From Malaya genurostris (taxonomy: Eukaryota; Arthropoda; Insecta; Diptera; Culicidae): a DNA stretch of 64,000 nucleotides. Below the pieces are notes generated by a model that searched no databases, was not told the DNA's origin, and saw only the letters and a list, made by a program, of their open reading frames with translations. The position numbers were made by a program, and so were the translations under genes. The stretch covers positions 6,197,001-6,261,000 of the forward strand of contig NC_080571.1 in assembly GCF_030247185.1 (NCBI RefSeq), read 5' to 3'. Shown here in pieces: positions 1-10,951 of the stretch. Position 1 is the first letter of the stretch; each line of letters starts with the position of its first letter.

Positions 1-2395
1 CTCATCAACCAGTAAGCTATAGTTTTTTTTTGTCTGAGTTTTATGTCAAGATTGTTTGTCGACTTTATCTGTCACGATTGACCGTGAAATAATCCGTTTA
101 CGTTGAACGGAGATTGGATATTTTTGAGTAAGCGACCCATCTGTTAGACGGAGGGTTAAACTGGTTATCAAATTCCTTTAGCTTACACGATCCGTTAGTT
201 GATGGCCCACCAAACTTATTTCGGCTTTTAAGGGCTGAGGCCAGTAGGTCGCGTTTAACCACGTGGCTTGCTCTGCGTATTACATTTCTCTCCATGCTCT
301 CTCGCAAATGTGCAAAATTACTCTCGATGTGGTTGGGAGGCCATGAAAGTTTTGATATTTTCGGTTACAAGTTTGACTACATCACATAAAATCCAATAAA
401 GCTACCGCTTGTTTGGCAGCCTTGCTGAGCCGATTTTATTTCTCTCTCATTTTTCGTTACGTTACTAGGGAACAGGAGCAGAAAACAATGGTGCCGTCAT
501 AAAAATCGACTTACCTTCACAAAAATAACATTCACTTCATTTTTATCGCGGCAACCCCTATGTTTTTATGCACTAATCGCATCTAAATTAAATTATCTAT
601 ACATTGTCAGGATAGATTTTTGATCCATGCTTTTGAAAGCAAGATATTCAATGAACAAGTTGAAAGACGGCATTTTCAGCTATGCAATTCTTTCTTCAGA
701 AAAAAGACTTTCCCGACCGCTAAAGTCAATGAGTCATTCTGAAATTTTCACAGAATAATCTTAACTAATTTTTTAAGAGATTGTCAGTTGGGTTTTATTT
801 TATATTCGGCGCCGTTTCGGAGAAAATCAGATTTGAAGCGTGAAAACAGCACTCTAAATCACCCTAAAGCACACTGGTCTCAGACCTTAATGTCCACGAT
901 TTCTGGTTCCAGAATCAATCCGGATTAGAATTGTCATCGATTTCTCAGAAGTTGCTCATCAGATTTTCCTTGAATTAGATCCAAATGAAAGGTCCTATGG
1001 TCACACCAATTGCTGTTGCGTTTAATCCGGATTTGATTTCCCGTTTCGGAATGATACGATAAAGAGTATTAAAATTTTCGAACCGTTTTGTAAATCACGA
1101 CAATAATCAGATGTAATCGTCTAAATTGGTTACATAACTTCCCGAATTTTCTAATTGATAGCCACACAAACTCATTTCGGCTATTCCTGTCCTTGACTTC
1201 CAGCTCCGGAACCACTGGAAAAGAATTTACATCGAGTCCTCAGAGACATCGCAGCACCATATAAAATACCTGAATTTTATCCAAATCCGACTGCCGGTAG
1301 CGGATGTTGTATAAAGCGAATTCTCAATATCTGATTGTCGAATTCCTCATGCAATTATACAACCGGATCCGGTTTTTGGCTCCGATGGCACTGGAAGTAG
1401 AAATGAAAACTTGATTTCCTTGATTATGTAATTTCAAGGTTATGGATATAGTAACCATAAAGTCCAGTCCTTTCTGAAATTTTCAACATTATTAAAAACA
1501 ACACAGCAAAAAAATATAAATTGTAAGATGACTTAATTCCACATATGACTTTATATATAAAATCGTAATTCGTTAATTAACTGGACTCAACAAGAATGAC
1601 CTAAGTCTCGGGTAGCCATAACGTAAGATTACATATCTCAACACTTCAAAGTTTAGCAGAATGCATGAGCAAAAATATAAATCAACTGTAAATCGATCTT
1701 AGAAAACGTAAATTTACTGCATTCTTTCTAAGTGCGTAAATAACTTTTCTATCGTTTCACAAATTGACAGTTTTTGCCTTTTTTATCTTCCTGTTTAGAA
1801 AGAACATGCAATCACTGTAAAAACCGACCATATTTTCTATACCATTTGATTCAGCTCGCAAAAATCGCAGAAATTATGTACGTGTGTTTTTACCGCAAAT
1901 ATGTACTCAATTTTCTCGAAGATGGTTAAACCGATTTTTACCAACTTAAATGAAATGTCTCATTTTCCAATATTTTTTCATTTTCATCTAGTTCCAAAAT
2001 TATGGGAAAAATGTGCACTCAATTCTCTCAGAGATTGCTATACCGATTTCCAGATATAGATTCAAACAAACGGACTCTAGTTCCCATAGAATCAATTTTA
2101 TCCCACTTCTGGTTCTGAAACAGAGCTGAAAGGTAAAAATTTCAAATATCTTCAGACAGGGTTGCAAAAGTCAGTAAATCCGAAAAAAATGTCTGCAGGC
2201 AGCAATTTCTCTATAAAGAATGATATGCTAAGCTGACTTGGCGAGCAAAATTTAAAAAAAAACCTTGCGGCCTTTTCAAAAGTCTGTAAATTTTGACAAA
2301 AGTCTGCTAAAAACTCGATTTTCAAAAGTCTTCAAAAAAAAAAACAATGTCTGCAGCACTGTAGGTCTTTTTATGCGGTCTTTTTTTATGCCTTT
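1..2395. repeat. Gene-free DNA made largely of decayed dispersed-repeat fragments
   Basis: No coding exon is visible. Bases 1-140 resemble 14900-15060 (shared words such as TTTATGTCAA, TATCTGTCACRATTGACC and a following CGGAGAT). Bases 1774-2150 carry the mosquito-type dispersed repeat (AGAAAG..ATGCAATCACTGT, ACCATTTGATTCAGCTCG, then 'CTCAGAGATTGCTATACCGAT'-like words). The rest is AT-rich with no readable structure. Assignment rests on comparison inside this window only. Confidence 0.5.
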
Positions 2396-2885
2396 TTTAT
2401 GTGACTTTTTATGAAAAGTTTCAGAGTTATGCGGTTTTTTATGCAAAGTTTCAGAGTTATGCGGTTTTTTTATGCAAAGTTTCAGAGTTATGCGGTTTTT
2501 TATTGCAAAGTTTCAAAGTTATGCGGTTTATTTTATGCAAAGTTTCAGAGTTGTGCGGTTTTTTTATGCGAAGTTTCAGAGTTATGCTGTTTTTATGCGT
2601 TTTTTTTGCGACTTTTTTATGCGAAGTTTCAGAGTTATGCGGTTTTTTATGCAAAGTTTCAGAGTTATGCGGTTTTTTTATCCAAAGTTTCAGAGTTATG
2701 CGGTTTATTTTATGCGAAGTTTCAAAGTTATGCGGTTTTTTTATGCAAAGTTTCAGAGTTATGCGGTTTATTTTATGCGAAGTTTCAGAGTTGTACGGTT
2801 TTTTATGCGAAATTTCAGAGTTATGCTGCTTTTTATGCGTTTTTTTTACGACTTTTTTATGCGAAGTTTCAGAGTTATGTGGTAC
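2396..2885. repeat. Minisatellite, about 30-bp unit with a 240-bp higher-order period
   Basis: About sixteen imperfect units built around TTTCAGAGTTATGCGG followed by a T-run and ATGCAAAG or ATGCGAAG. A variant unit containing ATGCGTTTTTTTTGCGAC occurs near 2598 and again near 2838, so the array also has a 240-bp higher-order repeat. Several frames stay open across the array because the unit lacks stop codons; the resulting F/M/Y-rich peptides are not regarded as proteins. Confidence 0.85.
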
Positions 2886-4560
2886 GTAAATTCACATACA
2901 AAAAGACTTCAGGGTATACGGAATCTGCAAATTTACGGACACATCTACAGACCTGGCGTCTCTGTTCTAAAATTACAGGGTGATTATTGTAAAAATTTCA
3001 ATTTCAAGAATAGTTTGTCAGAATGGATCATGTAAAGAAAAGCGAATGTCTAGAAATTGGTTATCAATTTTTCCAAGGTTTTAGATAATCTCAATTAAGT
3101 TATATCGGTCCCAAACTTTCGATTGCGGAAGCTTCAGGAATATTGAACCAAATTCTAAAATTGAACTCACTCTTTTTTCGCCTTTCTCATAAAGAAACGC
3201 TATGCAATCATTGTGAAAACTGAGGCTTGAACCGTAGTCCGATGGGCCGAGTGTCATATATTATTCGAATCAGTTCGCCGAGATTTCAAAACGGCTGTGT
3301 GCGTGTGTTTGGGACAAAAATATGCCTTCACTTTGATCCGAGATAGCCAAACCAATTTTAACAAACTTAGGCTCAAATAATAGAATTGCGGCTATAGAGT
3401 GGCACCATGGAAAATTTTTGAATTTCATGTTAATCAGACTTCCGGTTCCAGCGTTACAGGGCGGTAAGTGGAAAAAGAATCAATCGTTCGTTTTTATAGA
3501 AGAATGCATAAAGATGAGCTAATTTCTTAAAAACAGTAAAAAAATCCACTAGTTCACAGGTCTGGCAAGTTGACAACCACACAAACTTACATCTGATATA
3601 GCGATCTCCGGAATCCGGTGCCGGAAGTACCGGAAATAGTGGTCAAACATCTCCAAAACGGAACCCATTCGTTTTTCTACGAGATAGCTTGACCGATTCT
3701 CTCGAATTTAGATTAAAATGAAAAGTCTTATAGTTCAATACTAAATTTATGAATTTTTGTCCGGATATGATTTCCGGTTCCGGAATTACAGAGGGATGAG
3801 TGTTTGAAATGTCAAGTCGTCGTGGAGAGAGACAATGCAAAACAGAAAAAAATCCTAATTGGGCTCAAAACATTTTCCATGTATAGCTCACGTTTAATTC
3901 AAAAATCTACTTAGCGTAAAGCTCTTGTTCACCAATTTCTCCTATTTAATTTTTGAAATGTTTTCGACTACCTTGTTATATTCCAATCATTTTTTGCTAC
4001 AAAGCATATCTGACTGTTTCGTTTTTGTTTTGAATTTCCATTCAGAATGCTGCATTCCAAATAGCGGACTCTAGTTGACATCGTTATACTTTTGATTGAC
4101 TGGTTATTGATTATGCATAGATGAGCTAATTGGAATCTGAAAGTTATTATCAGTGATTTGCACAGTAATGTCAGACTTTTTTGATTTGCAATGAACCCTA
4201 TGCCAATTTGAAATGAAGACGTGTCCCGTGGCTTTTCAATCACTGTTGAACAGAGAAATTTTTTATCCATGGTGGACGAATGATTTATAACGAAAAACAT
4301 GGAAAGACATCCAAACATTATTTTTCGCAAACAAACAAATTTTTGTATTGAGTTCTATCCGTAAGATGAAGTGCTTCTAAATGTGTAGAGTCGCAATGAT
4401 CATCCCAAGTTTAAACAACCAACATATCAAATGCAGTTTGATTAGTTCAGTACAATAGGTATTACAAAAATGTTTTATTTGCTTTGTCACCCATTAACAG
4501 TTAGAATCAAAAATAGTGCATTTTACATCTTGGTGACATTTTTTTTTATGTAGGCAGCTA
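2886..4560. repeat. Intergenic, with a dispersed-repeat copy at about 3178-3800
   Basis: From 3178 (CGCCTTTCTCAT..) the conserved words of the dispersed repeat can be followed: ATGCAATCATTGTGAAAAC, TCATATATTATTCGAATC, CCAAACCAATTTTAACAAAC, TTCCGGTTCC..TTACAG. Bases 3850-4560 are AT-rich and show nothing I can name. An upstream exon of the gene at 4582 could lie here or outside the window, but none is convincing. Confidence 0.45.
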
Positions 4561-4581
4561 ATGTAATGATTTTTCTTCCAG

Positions 4582-5895
4582 AAACGACAATTGTTCAGAG
4601 AACAAGTACTGCCACATGCCGGGGGGAAAATACCGGATTCCGCTTTTCACACCGACCGCTTGGCGCTAAATCAGCTCCAGAAGGAGGGAATCGCTGTCCC
4701 GGATGGAGTCCTGTTGGAACAGAGACGCCATCAGGTTTTCCCCCATCCGTACCGTTCGGCACGGCCAACGTTTCTGGTGGCCCAAACCTCCGACGGACGA
4801 TACACTTCCTCCGAGGGACATTTCGGACACAACGGAATCGGTGCTGTGGACAGCACCTATGCCATTCCGATGCCATGGGAGAAAGATCTGTATCAGATGC
4901 ACACTGCCAAGTTTTACCACACGCTTCCGCTAGCAGTTCCAGTGTTCAAAGAACTTCGAATACCGCAGCATTCGGTGTTCAACTTCGACTATAGTAATCT
5001 TAAAAGTAAGTTGCAACCAGAGTTGGCGCAAAGGCCCGTTGCGGTTCATTCGACTGCTCCCGTTGTGCCCTCCTACAACCCCACAGTGAGCCTGTTCCAC
5101 AGTCACAGCTCGAAGCCAAGTTTGTCATCGCCGCAAAATTTTGTCAGCTACCACGCAGGTAAGCGAAATAATGCATTTCAAATTTGGCTAGACGTCTGAT
5201 GGCGTCTTATTGTATGCTGAATTGCCTACCATTAGGCGTTTCCATAATCAAGTTTTATTCTCTCTTCTCATTCAGCTTTAGGTAACCTGTTGAATTACCA
5301 ACCAGCTTATGCGTACGGTAACGCCTGGAGTCCGCTGGGTGTGTTTCATCAGGATCCCAACTTTCTATCCCACGTGAGTTCAATGAGATCAATCACCAAA
5401 TTTCTGAGAAACTTTCATCAAATTAAAAGCTTTTACCAAACAAATAGAACCGTAATTAGCGATTATTTACACTTCCGAGAATCACCGTTCGCCCTCGAAG
5501 CGTTTCAAATCGCCAATTCCATAATTTCCTTTGCTTCGAACGCTACCATTTTCATCCGAAACTCTCTAAACCATCATTTTGTTAATCTGCTTCTATCTGC
5601 TTTCCTTCTTTTGTACTTGGCTGCTGGCCCGAAACAGCCACTTAGCAGTTTCGAGGACTTTTACGGCGATCCTAGCGGCAAACAACGCTATTACCGAAAT
5701 GTGAATCATCAGGAGATGGTTGGCTCGCCGGGAGTGTCCGGGGGGCGAACGCGCCAGTCTCGGACCAGCACCAGTCGAATCCAGCAGCAACGGCAGGCTC
5801 TCGTCAAAGGAGGAAAAACGCTGCCTTTGTTAACAACGGCAACAGGAGCCGGAGTAACATCATCTTTAGTGTCTTCCACGCGGACATCCACTTGA
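4582..5895 (+). CDS. 3' part of an unknown host gene, three exons (4582-5158, 5276-5373, 5638-5895)
   Basis: I do not recognise this protein. Exon one follows an acceptor (TTTTTCTTCCAG, ending at 4581), reads KRQLFREQVLPHAG onward and stops at a CAG|GTAAGC donor at 5158. Exon two starts after TCATTCAG (5275); the split codon G|CT is restored in frame (phase 1). It ends at CAC|GTGAG (5373), phase 0, and the third exon resumes in the same frame after GAAACAG (5637), ending at TGA 5893-5895. The joined product is about 310 residues. It is rich in His, Pro, Tyr and Ser, has no transmembrane segment and no domain I know; the tail is basic with a RIQQQRQ stretch. The frame stays open through the second intron, so retention is possible. 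The 5' end was not found. GC content is higher than the surroundings, and the splice phases match, which is why I treat it as a real gene. Confidence 0.7.
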
Positions 5896-7706
5896 AAGAT
5901 GCTCGTTAGTTTGAGCTACCTTCCGCAGCTTTGCACTCAGTGTGTTTTTTTTTCGTTCGTTATTGGAACGGCCGGTAGCTTCTTTATTTGTGAATGCCTT
6001 TGCCGCCCACCTTACCCACCATAACCATTTATAGCACCGTTCGTCTGTTTCTGATTTAATCCGCGACTGAATATAAAACCTGTAGGAGCTAGTTTGTTGT
6101 TGGGCACGGAGAACGAAGGAGGGTCATTAGGGTATGCGTTTGCAGACCAAAAGTTTAATCCCTTAGAAGCGTAATCGCAACCGTTTTGCCAGTAATCCCG
6201 CTTTGCTAGAGAATTATTTCTTTTTATCGCAGAAATTTTTTCGTTGAGGCTTTCAGGCTGCCACGGCTGCTGGGTAAACGCTTGGTGAGTTGAAGGACCT
6301 GCAGAAAAGTTTCGGACAGTTTTTTTTGGTTTTACGACATGAAAAATTCGTTGCCTCATATTCCGAACAGGTTGATGAGCTTTTTCACGGGACGTACTTT
6401 TTGATAACGGAGGACTAGCAGGGCTAGGTTCGGCTATTGTGAGTCTTTTTTTTTCCTGGATAAGAATTATGAGGGCGATCATGTTTGTAATGACGAGATT
6501 CGTCCTTTGCCCTTTTCTTTTAGGGACCGAATAATCTGTTGTGATGTAATGCCATAATCTGGAAAATTTGAACCGCTGCTGTGACAAAAACTAGGTTAGA
6601 AGGAACGGCTTAGTTCCCCGAAGACATCAAAAGAAGCACAACATTTATGTGAAGCTGTGTATGTAATAAGTAATATTTTTTGTATAAAATAAGTTATGTG
6701 TGTTATTATTTTAAAAGAAAAATGAGAAACTCCGGAAGTAAATAGGCATATTGTACTCGTACGGACTCGTTAGCATAATTAATAGACTTTTCTCGATTTC
6801 TTCTAACGAACCGTATTATGATTACCGTATTTACACGAAACAAAGGATCCATCCACGTCGAACTTGTTGAGCTCATTTTAAAACCGTGTCAGAATCCTTA
6901 TTGCTCCGCTGCCATGCCCAATGCTTTCACGCAGACCGTAGTTGGATGGAACGTGGAAAACATATCCCAACTCTAGGTCATCCTCGTGGATGGAGAGTAC
7001 TGCACCCTAGACGACCATATAATCTGTCTCTGGACCGGATCGATACCGGGGAAACATTGCAAAAACATTGTTCCACTATTTGATTGTCAGAACAAGTTCA
7101 CAAACAAAAAGTGCTGGTGATCTGGTAGAGGGAGTTACAGAAGTGTAGCAGAAGCAAAAGTTGAACGAAAGCTTAATTAAAATGCAAATATGTGTTGTGT
7201 TTGTACAAGTATGGAATGGAATAGTACCAAGTATATCTTAAACGGGTAGAATAAACTGCCAGGATTGACTGTGAAGAATAAAGAATAGCTATTGCCTGGC
7301 GTTCGATTACGAATGACAGAGGAAAAATGCAATCGAAAACAATTTTTAATGAAAAAAAAATCGTGTCTCAAAATGATGAATGGGTTGTTATTCTGCATCG
7401 ATCATTTTTAATCTAGAAAAATGTTTCCATGTGTCGTTCCCATTTCAGTACGGGAAGCTTAGATTCAAATAACGGGTATTTAGATATAACGGTTTGGTTT
7501 GTTGTTTTATTTACTCAAAACTTAAAATTGTAAATCAATTTCTTCCTAATATGTTCAAAAAAACCTACGAGGCAATCTTAATTTTTTCAGTTCAGTTTTA
7601 AGTTGCACATGTACTAAAAAAAATGTACAAATTTGGACAGAATCAGTCAAATAGTTTTCGAGACATCATGGAAGCAATTTTAAAAAATCAGAAAAATGAG
7701 TTCATA
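5896..7706. other. Intergenic / 3' UTR region with one broken reading frame
   Basis: AT-rich sequence with possible polyadenylation signals (ATAAAATAAG near 6684, AATAAAG near 7276) after the gene that ends at 5895. A GC-richer patch at about 6840-7120 holds a Cys-containing + strand frame interrupted by one TAG (see findings). Bases 7130-7700 show nothing recognisable. Confidence 0.4.
6012..6455 (-). CDS. Possible terminal exon of a convergent unknown gene
   Basis: An open frame on the - strand begins after a plausible acceptor (ATAATTCTTATCCAG) and runs 147 codons to TAA at 6012-6014. The product begins EKKRLTIAEPSPASPP, is basic and Ser/Asn-rich, and ends in a Gly-rich GAINGYGG. The frame continues open upstream to 6587, but that part looks less like coding sequence. 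It lies tail to tail with the three-exon gene that ends at 5895, so it could equally be that gene's 3' UTR read backwards. No upstream exon was located. No family recognised. Confidence 0.3.
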   Translation of the reverse strand, partial: EKKRLTIAEPSPASPPLSKSTSREKAHQPVRNMRQRIFHVVKPKKTVRNFSAGPSTHQAFTQQPWQPESLNEKISAIKRNNSLAKRDYWQNGCDYASKGLNFWSANAYPNDPPSFSVPNNKLAPTGFIFSRGLNQKQTNGAINGYGG

Positions 7707-9008
7707 AAGACTGTCCCAGAAAGTATGGATGCACTTTGATTTCGCTGTAAATAATTCTCAAGTGTTGGATATTCAAATTTTATTCGATATACTGATAATA
7801 TTAGACTACAACAACAGAATATTATTGTCAACATTTGCTACTTAGCTATTGTAGACTAGCTGGCGCACCTTCTTGCGAACGTTCCTCATTAAATTCCGTA
7901 TAGACTTCTTGGCGACAAGTTTTGACACTTTTTTCCAATCTTTTTCGAACTGTTGAATGGTTTCGGCTGCCGACACAGGTTTCCTAAGATGTGCCTTCGT
8001 TAATGCCCAAAATTCCTGAATTGGTCAAAGTTGTGGGCAATTTGGTGGATTCATGTCTTTTGGGACGAAAGTGACATTTTTGGTAGTATACCATTCTACT
8101 GTTGATTTCGAGTAGTGGCAAGAAGCAAGATCTGGCCCAAAGACAACAGGATCCTTGTGGATTCGAATCATGGGTAGAAGTCGTTTTTGTAAACATTCCT
8201 TGATGTATATTTCGCTGTTCATTGAAGTAGTGGTGATGAAGGGTTTCGAAATCTTACCGCAGCTAGAAATTGCTTGCCAGACCATAGCTTTCTTACCAAT
8301 TTTTTCGACTTCAATCGATGTCTCGGACTGCTTTAACACTTGCCCTTCCCGCATCGTATAATATTGTGGTACCGGCAAGGATTTGTAATCGAGTTTCACG
8401 TAGGTTTCGTCGTCCATGATTATGCAGTTCAAATTTCCAGCAAGAACCGTATTGTACAGCTTTCGAACCCTCGGCCTGATCGATGCTTCGTGTATTGGAC
8501 TACGTTTTGGTTGTTTCTACTTCTTATAGGGTCGAAGATTTAAACGTTTTTAAGCACGTAGAACATTTGACTTCGAAGAGCCCACTTTTTTGGCCACATC
8601 CCGAACTGAAACTTCCTTCTTTTGCTCGAACGCCTTCAGTATACGTTTATCCACCTGAGGGTTAGCAGGACCTTTTTTTCGACCCGTTTTCTGTTTATTC
8701 TCAAAGGTGTTATCCTCGCCGAACTTCCTGATTGCATTTCGCACGGCTTTTTCACTTACTACTTCCATTTTTGCTATCTTGCTCAGTGACAGTCTGCGTT
8801 CTGTGCACCATTTGTACACAATTTTTCGACGTTGTTCTGCTGAAAGTCTACGCATTTCGAAACAAACTAATGAAAACGAATAAACAACTGCACAAGTGGT
8901 TAGAGAAGAGTGTAAAAAACAGGACGCAGCCATAAAAATTGACAGATTCTGAACCATTGCGAAATGGCAGCGATTTTTGGTTGCGTCCATACTTTTTGGG
9001 ACAGTCTT
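7707..9008 (-). mobile_element. DD37E mariner-type transposon (copy 1), defective
   Basis: The element is 1302 bp, flanked by TA on both sides (7705-7706, 9009-9010). Its terminal inverted repeats begin AAGACTGTCCC and continue AGTATGGAYGCA. The - strand transposase spans about 7845-8855 and is broken by frameshifts. Its pieces show an N-terminal helix-turn-helix region (SKIAKMEVVSEKAVRNAI), the first catalytic Asp in MDDETYVK, WQAISSCGK, the second Asp in FGPDLASCHYSK, and the Glu in PQLRPIEAFWAL. Between the second D and the E there are 37 residues, the ITmD37E signature known from mosquitoes. It shares its termini and about 90% of its readable text with the copy at 58051-59340. Confidence 0.9.
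7845..8855 (-). pseudogene. ITmD37E-type transposase remnant
   Basis: The ATG complement is at 8853-8855 (MRRLSAEQRRKIVYKW) and the frame ends near 7845 after RQLVYNS. Two pieces in different frames, about 8550-8855 and 8025-8432, cover the DNA-binding and catalytic halves; the C-terminal tail is in a third frame. DNA cut-and-paste transposition at TA is the family's activity. The frameshifts make this copy inactive. All three catalytic residues are still readable across the frames. Confidence 0.8.
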
Positions 9009-9185
9009 TAAGTTAAGCATGCTAAGAACGCTCCATATAACGGCACGTATTCCAGAGCGCTACAAACTTCAAAAAATCTTTTTGCCCACGTCTTTTGTAA
9101 ATATTTCTGACGTGATTAATGAAAAAAAACCCTTGCAAAATGCTGACATTTTTGTCAACTTCACGTATTGAAATGTTCGTTTTTT

Positions 9186-10055
9186 TTGGCATTAAAAATG
9201 CCTTACTCTTCACTATATGGGGCCGGGTGTCAATTAAAAGTTTCAAAAATAGTCGCGTAACCTTTTTGTGTCATAATTTTGAACGTTAATAACTCGGTCA
9301 TTTGTTGATGGATTGTTATAATTTAACAACCAATCGATTCGGAAACTTTTAACTTAAACATGTACAGCGACGTCGTTTCAGTATTTCAATAGCATACTAT
9401 TGAAAAAATGGTTGGAATCGACCTATGTTTTCATCCACCAATCCCTGTTGTACAAAATGACGTCAACTTCTTGTTCGGCATAGGAGGCTTTGCGTCATGC
9501 ATAAAAAACACCGTATCGTTATGCGTAGTATGAAGAGAAATCTATAAATATAGGCTGCACAATATTTCTTTGTCTAGTTGATGTTTGACTGTGAATGAAA
9601 CAAGTAGTTTGTCCAGTGAGCTGATGACTGGATTGTATATGCGTTCACTTGCTGGATTGTCGCTTTGGCATTATGTGTTGGTGAAATTTCCTGTTGTCTG
9701 CGCAACTCCGTGTTCGCTTGAGTATCTTATATATCATCTAGCTATTGAAGAACCGAATCAGCATGGTTACCGATTCTTTTGAAATATCCCTTGTATGTAG
9801 CAAATTTTTGGTCGATTTTGCCATTAAAAATGCCTTACACTTTGCTTCCCGAGGCTGGGTGTCAATTTAAAACATGCAAAACTAATCGCGTAACATTTTT
9901 CTGTCATAATTTTGAACGCTTATAACTCAGTCATTTGTTGATGGATTTGTTTAATTCAACAACCAATCGATTCGGAAACATTTAATTTAAACTTATGAGA
10001 CAACGTCATTTGAATATTTCAATTGCATACCATTGAAAAATTGGTTTGAATTGAG
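9186..10055. repeat. Pair of about 230-bp direct repeats around a TATA-containing spacer
   Basis: Bases about 9188-9420 and 9820-10050 match along their length: CATTAAAAATGCCTTAC, GGGTGTCAATT, CGCGTAAC, TCATAATTTTGAACG, CATTTGTTGATGGATT and CAACCAATCGATTCGGAAAC. The 400-bp spacer contains CTATAAATATAGGC at 9541-9554 followed by TCTAGTTGATG. The layout resembles a short element with long direct terminal repeats, but no TG..CA ends, primer-binding site or target duplication was found. Confidence 0.55.
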
Positions 10056-10576
10056 TATTTTATTTTGGTTCTCTGGTAACTATCAGGCCAATTTAGAATT
10101 ATCGGCAATAGATTTTTTGGATCTAATTGCAGCGCTTGTTCCTCGATGATTTGTTAATGGATTTTCCTAATTTAAATGATTCCAAAGCTACAATATTGTA
10201 AGCTTAAAAATGTTTTAATTTGTCAACGGATCGGTTTGCATACTTAAATCTCAATTCCCATACGAACAAAACGTGACAATGTGACTGAACAAGTTGTTCC
10301 ACCAGGAATTAAACGCTGCAAATGATTCAGAATTAAATTCTGAAATTTATCTAAAAGCGGCCTCTTCGGTTTAGTAGTATAAATGAGTTCCACATGCTCA
10401 CATACACAGTACAATTATATGCAATATCATATAGTATCAAAGATAAACTCAAGGTAAGTTTACCTGCGATTTTACATGTATCGTTTGAATAGGAACCTTC
10501 GTAGAATTTGGTTAACCGCCAGTTTCAGTTTAATTATTATTTGCTTCAAAACAATAAGCGTCTGATGGTAACACGC
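10056..10576. other. AT-rich intergenic, nothing recognised
   Basis: No exon, repeat structure or RNA gene could be seen in this stretch. Confidence 0.4.
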
Positions 10577-10951
10577 GTTGTAACCAGGCCCGTGCGCAGG
10601 AATCATCCATTGGGGTGGGGGGGGGGGGGGGGGGGGTTTCAAGGGGAGAAGGGGGTGTCCAAAATGCGAAAAGGCGCCTCATCCACTATATTGACAATGT
10701 AAAAGGAATTCTGATAGGCTCGTGCGCAGAAATCATTAAAGCGAGGGGGGGGGGGGGCGGGGGGTTAAAGTTATTTTTGTTTATAAATTGATAATAAATT
10801 GACAAAAAATATGAATTGTCAAGTTATTTGCACTTTAATATAATAAGTACTCCATTGTTCATGAAACTTAATTTAAAAAAAATTCTTCAAGGGGGTGGGT
10901 TAAAACCCCCAAACCCCCCCCCCCCCCCCGGCGCACGGGCCTGGTTGTAAC
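10577..10951. mobile_element. hAT-type MITE with long G/C homopolymers and perfect 8-bp target duplication
   Basis: The element (10585-10943, 359 bp) begins CAGGCCCGTGCGC and ends with its exact inverse GCGCACGGGCCTG. It is flanked on both sides by GTTGTAAC (10577-10584 and 10944-10951), an exact 8-bp duplication typical of the hAT superfamily. A G-run (about 10613-10636) follows the left end and a C-run (about 10910-10929) precedes the right end, so the two ends form a long G:C palindrome. A second left-end-like motif (GCTCGTGCGCAGAAATCAT plus G-run) lies inside at about 10717-10763. No coding capacity. Confidence 0.88.

Noticed and set aside
2396..2885. CRISPR-like regular repeats
   Set aside because: Units are directly adjacent and imperfect, with no unique spacers, and the DNA is eukaryotic.
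2401..3035. Three + strand ORFs of 162-190 codons
   Set aside because: All follow the 30-bp minisatellite in three frames; open only because the unit lacks stops.
4595..4933. Overlapping ORFs on both strands within the first exon of the unknown gene
   Set aside because: Shadow frames of the spliced gene; only one frame continues across the splice sites in phase.
9541..9600. TATA box as promoter of a coding gene
   Set aside because: No ORF with an ATG of useful length follows; kept only as part of the direct-repeat element.
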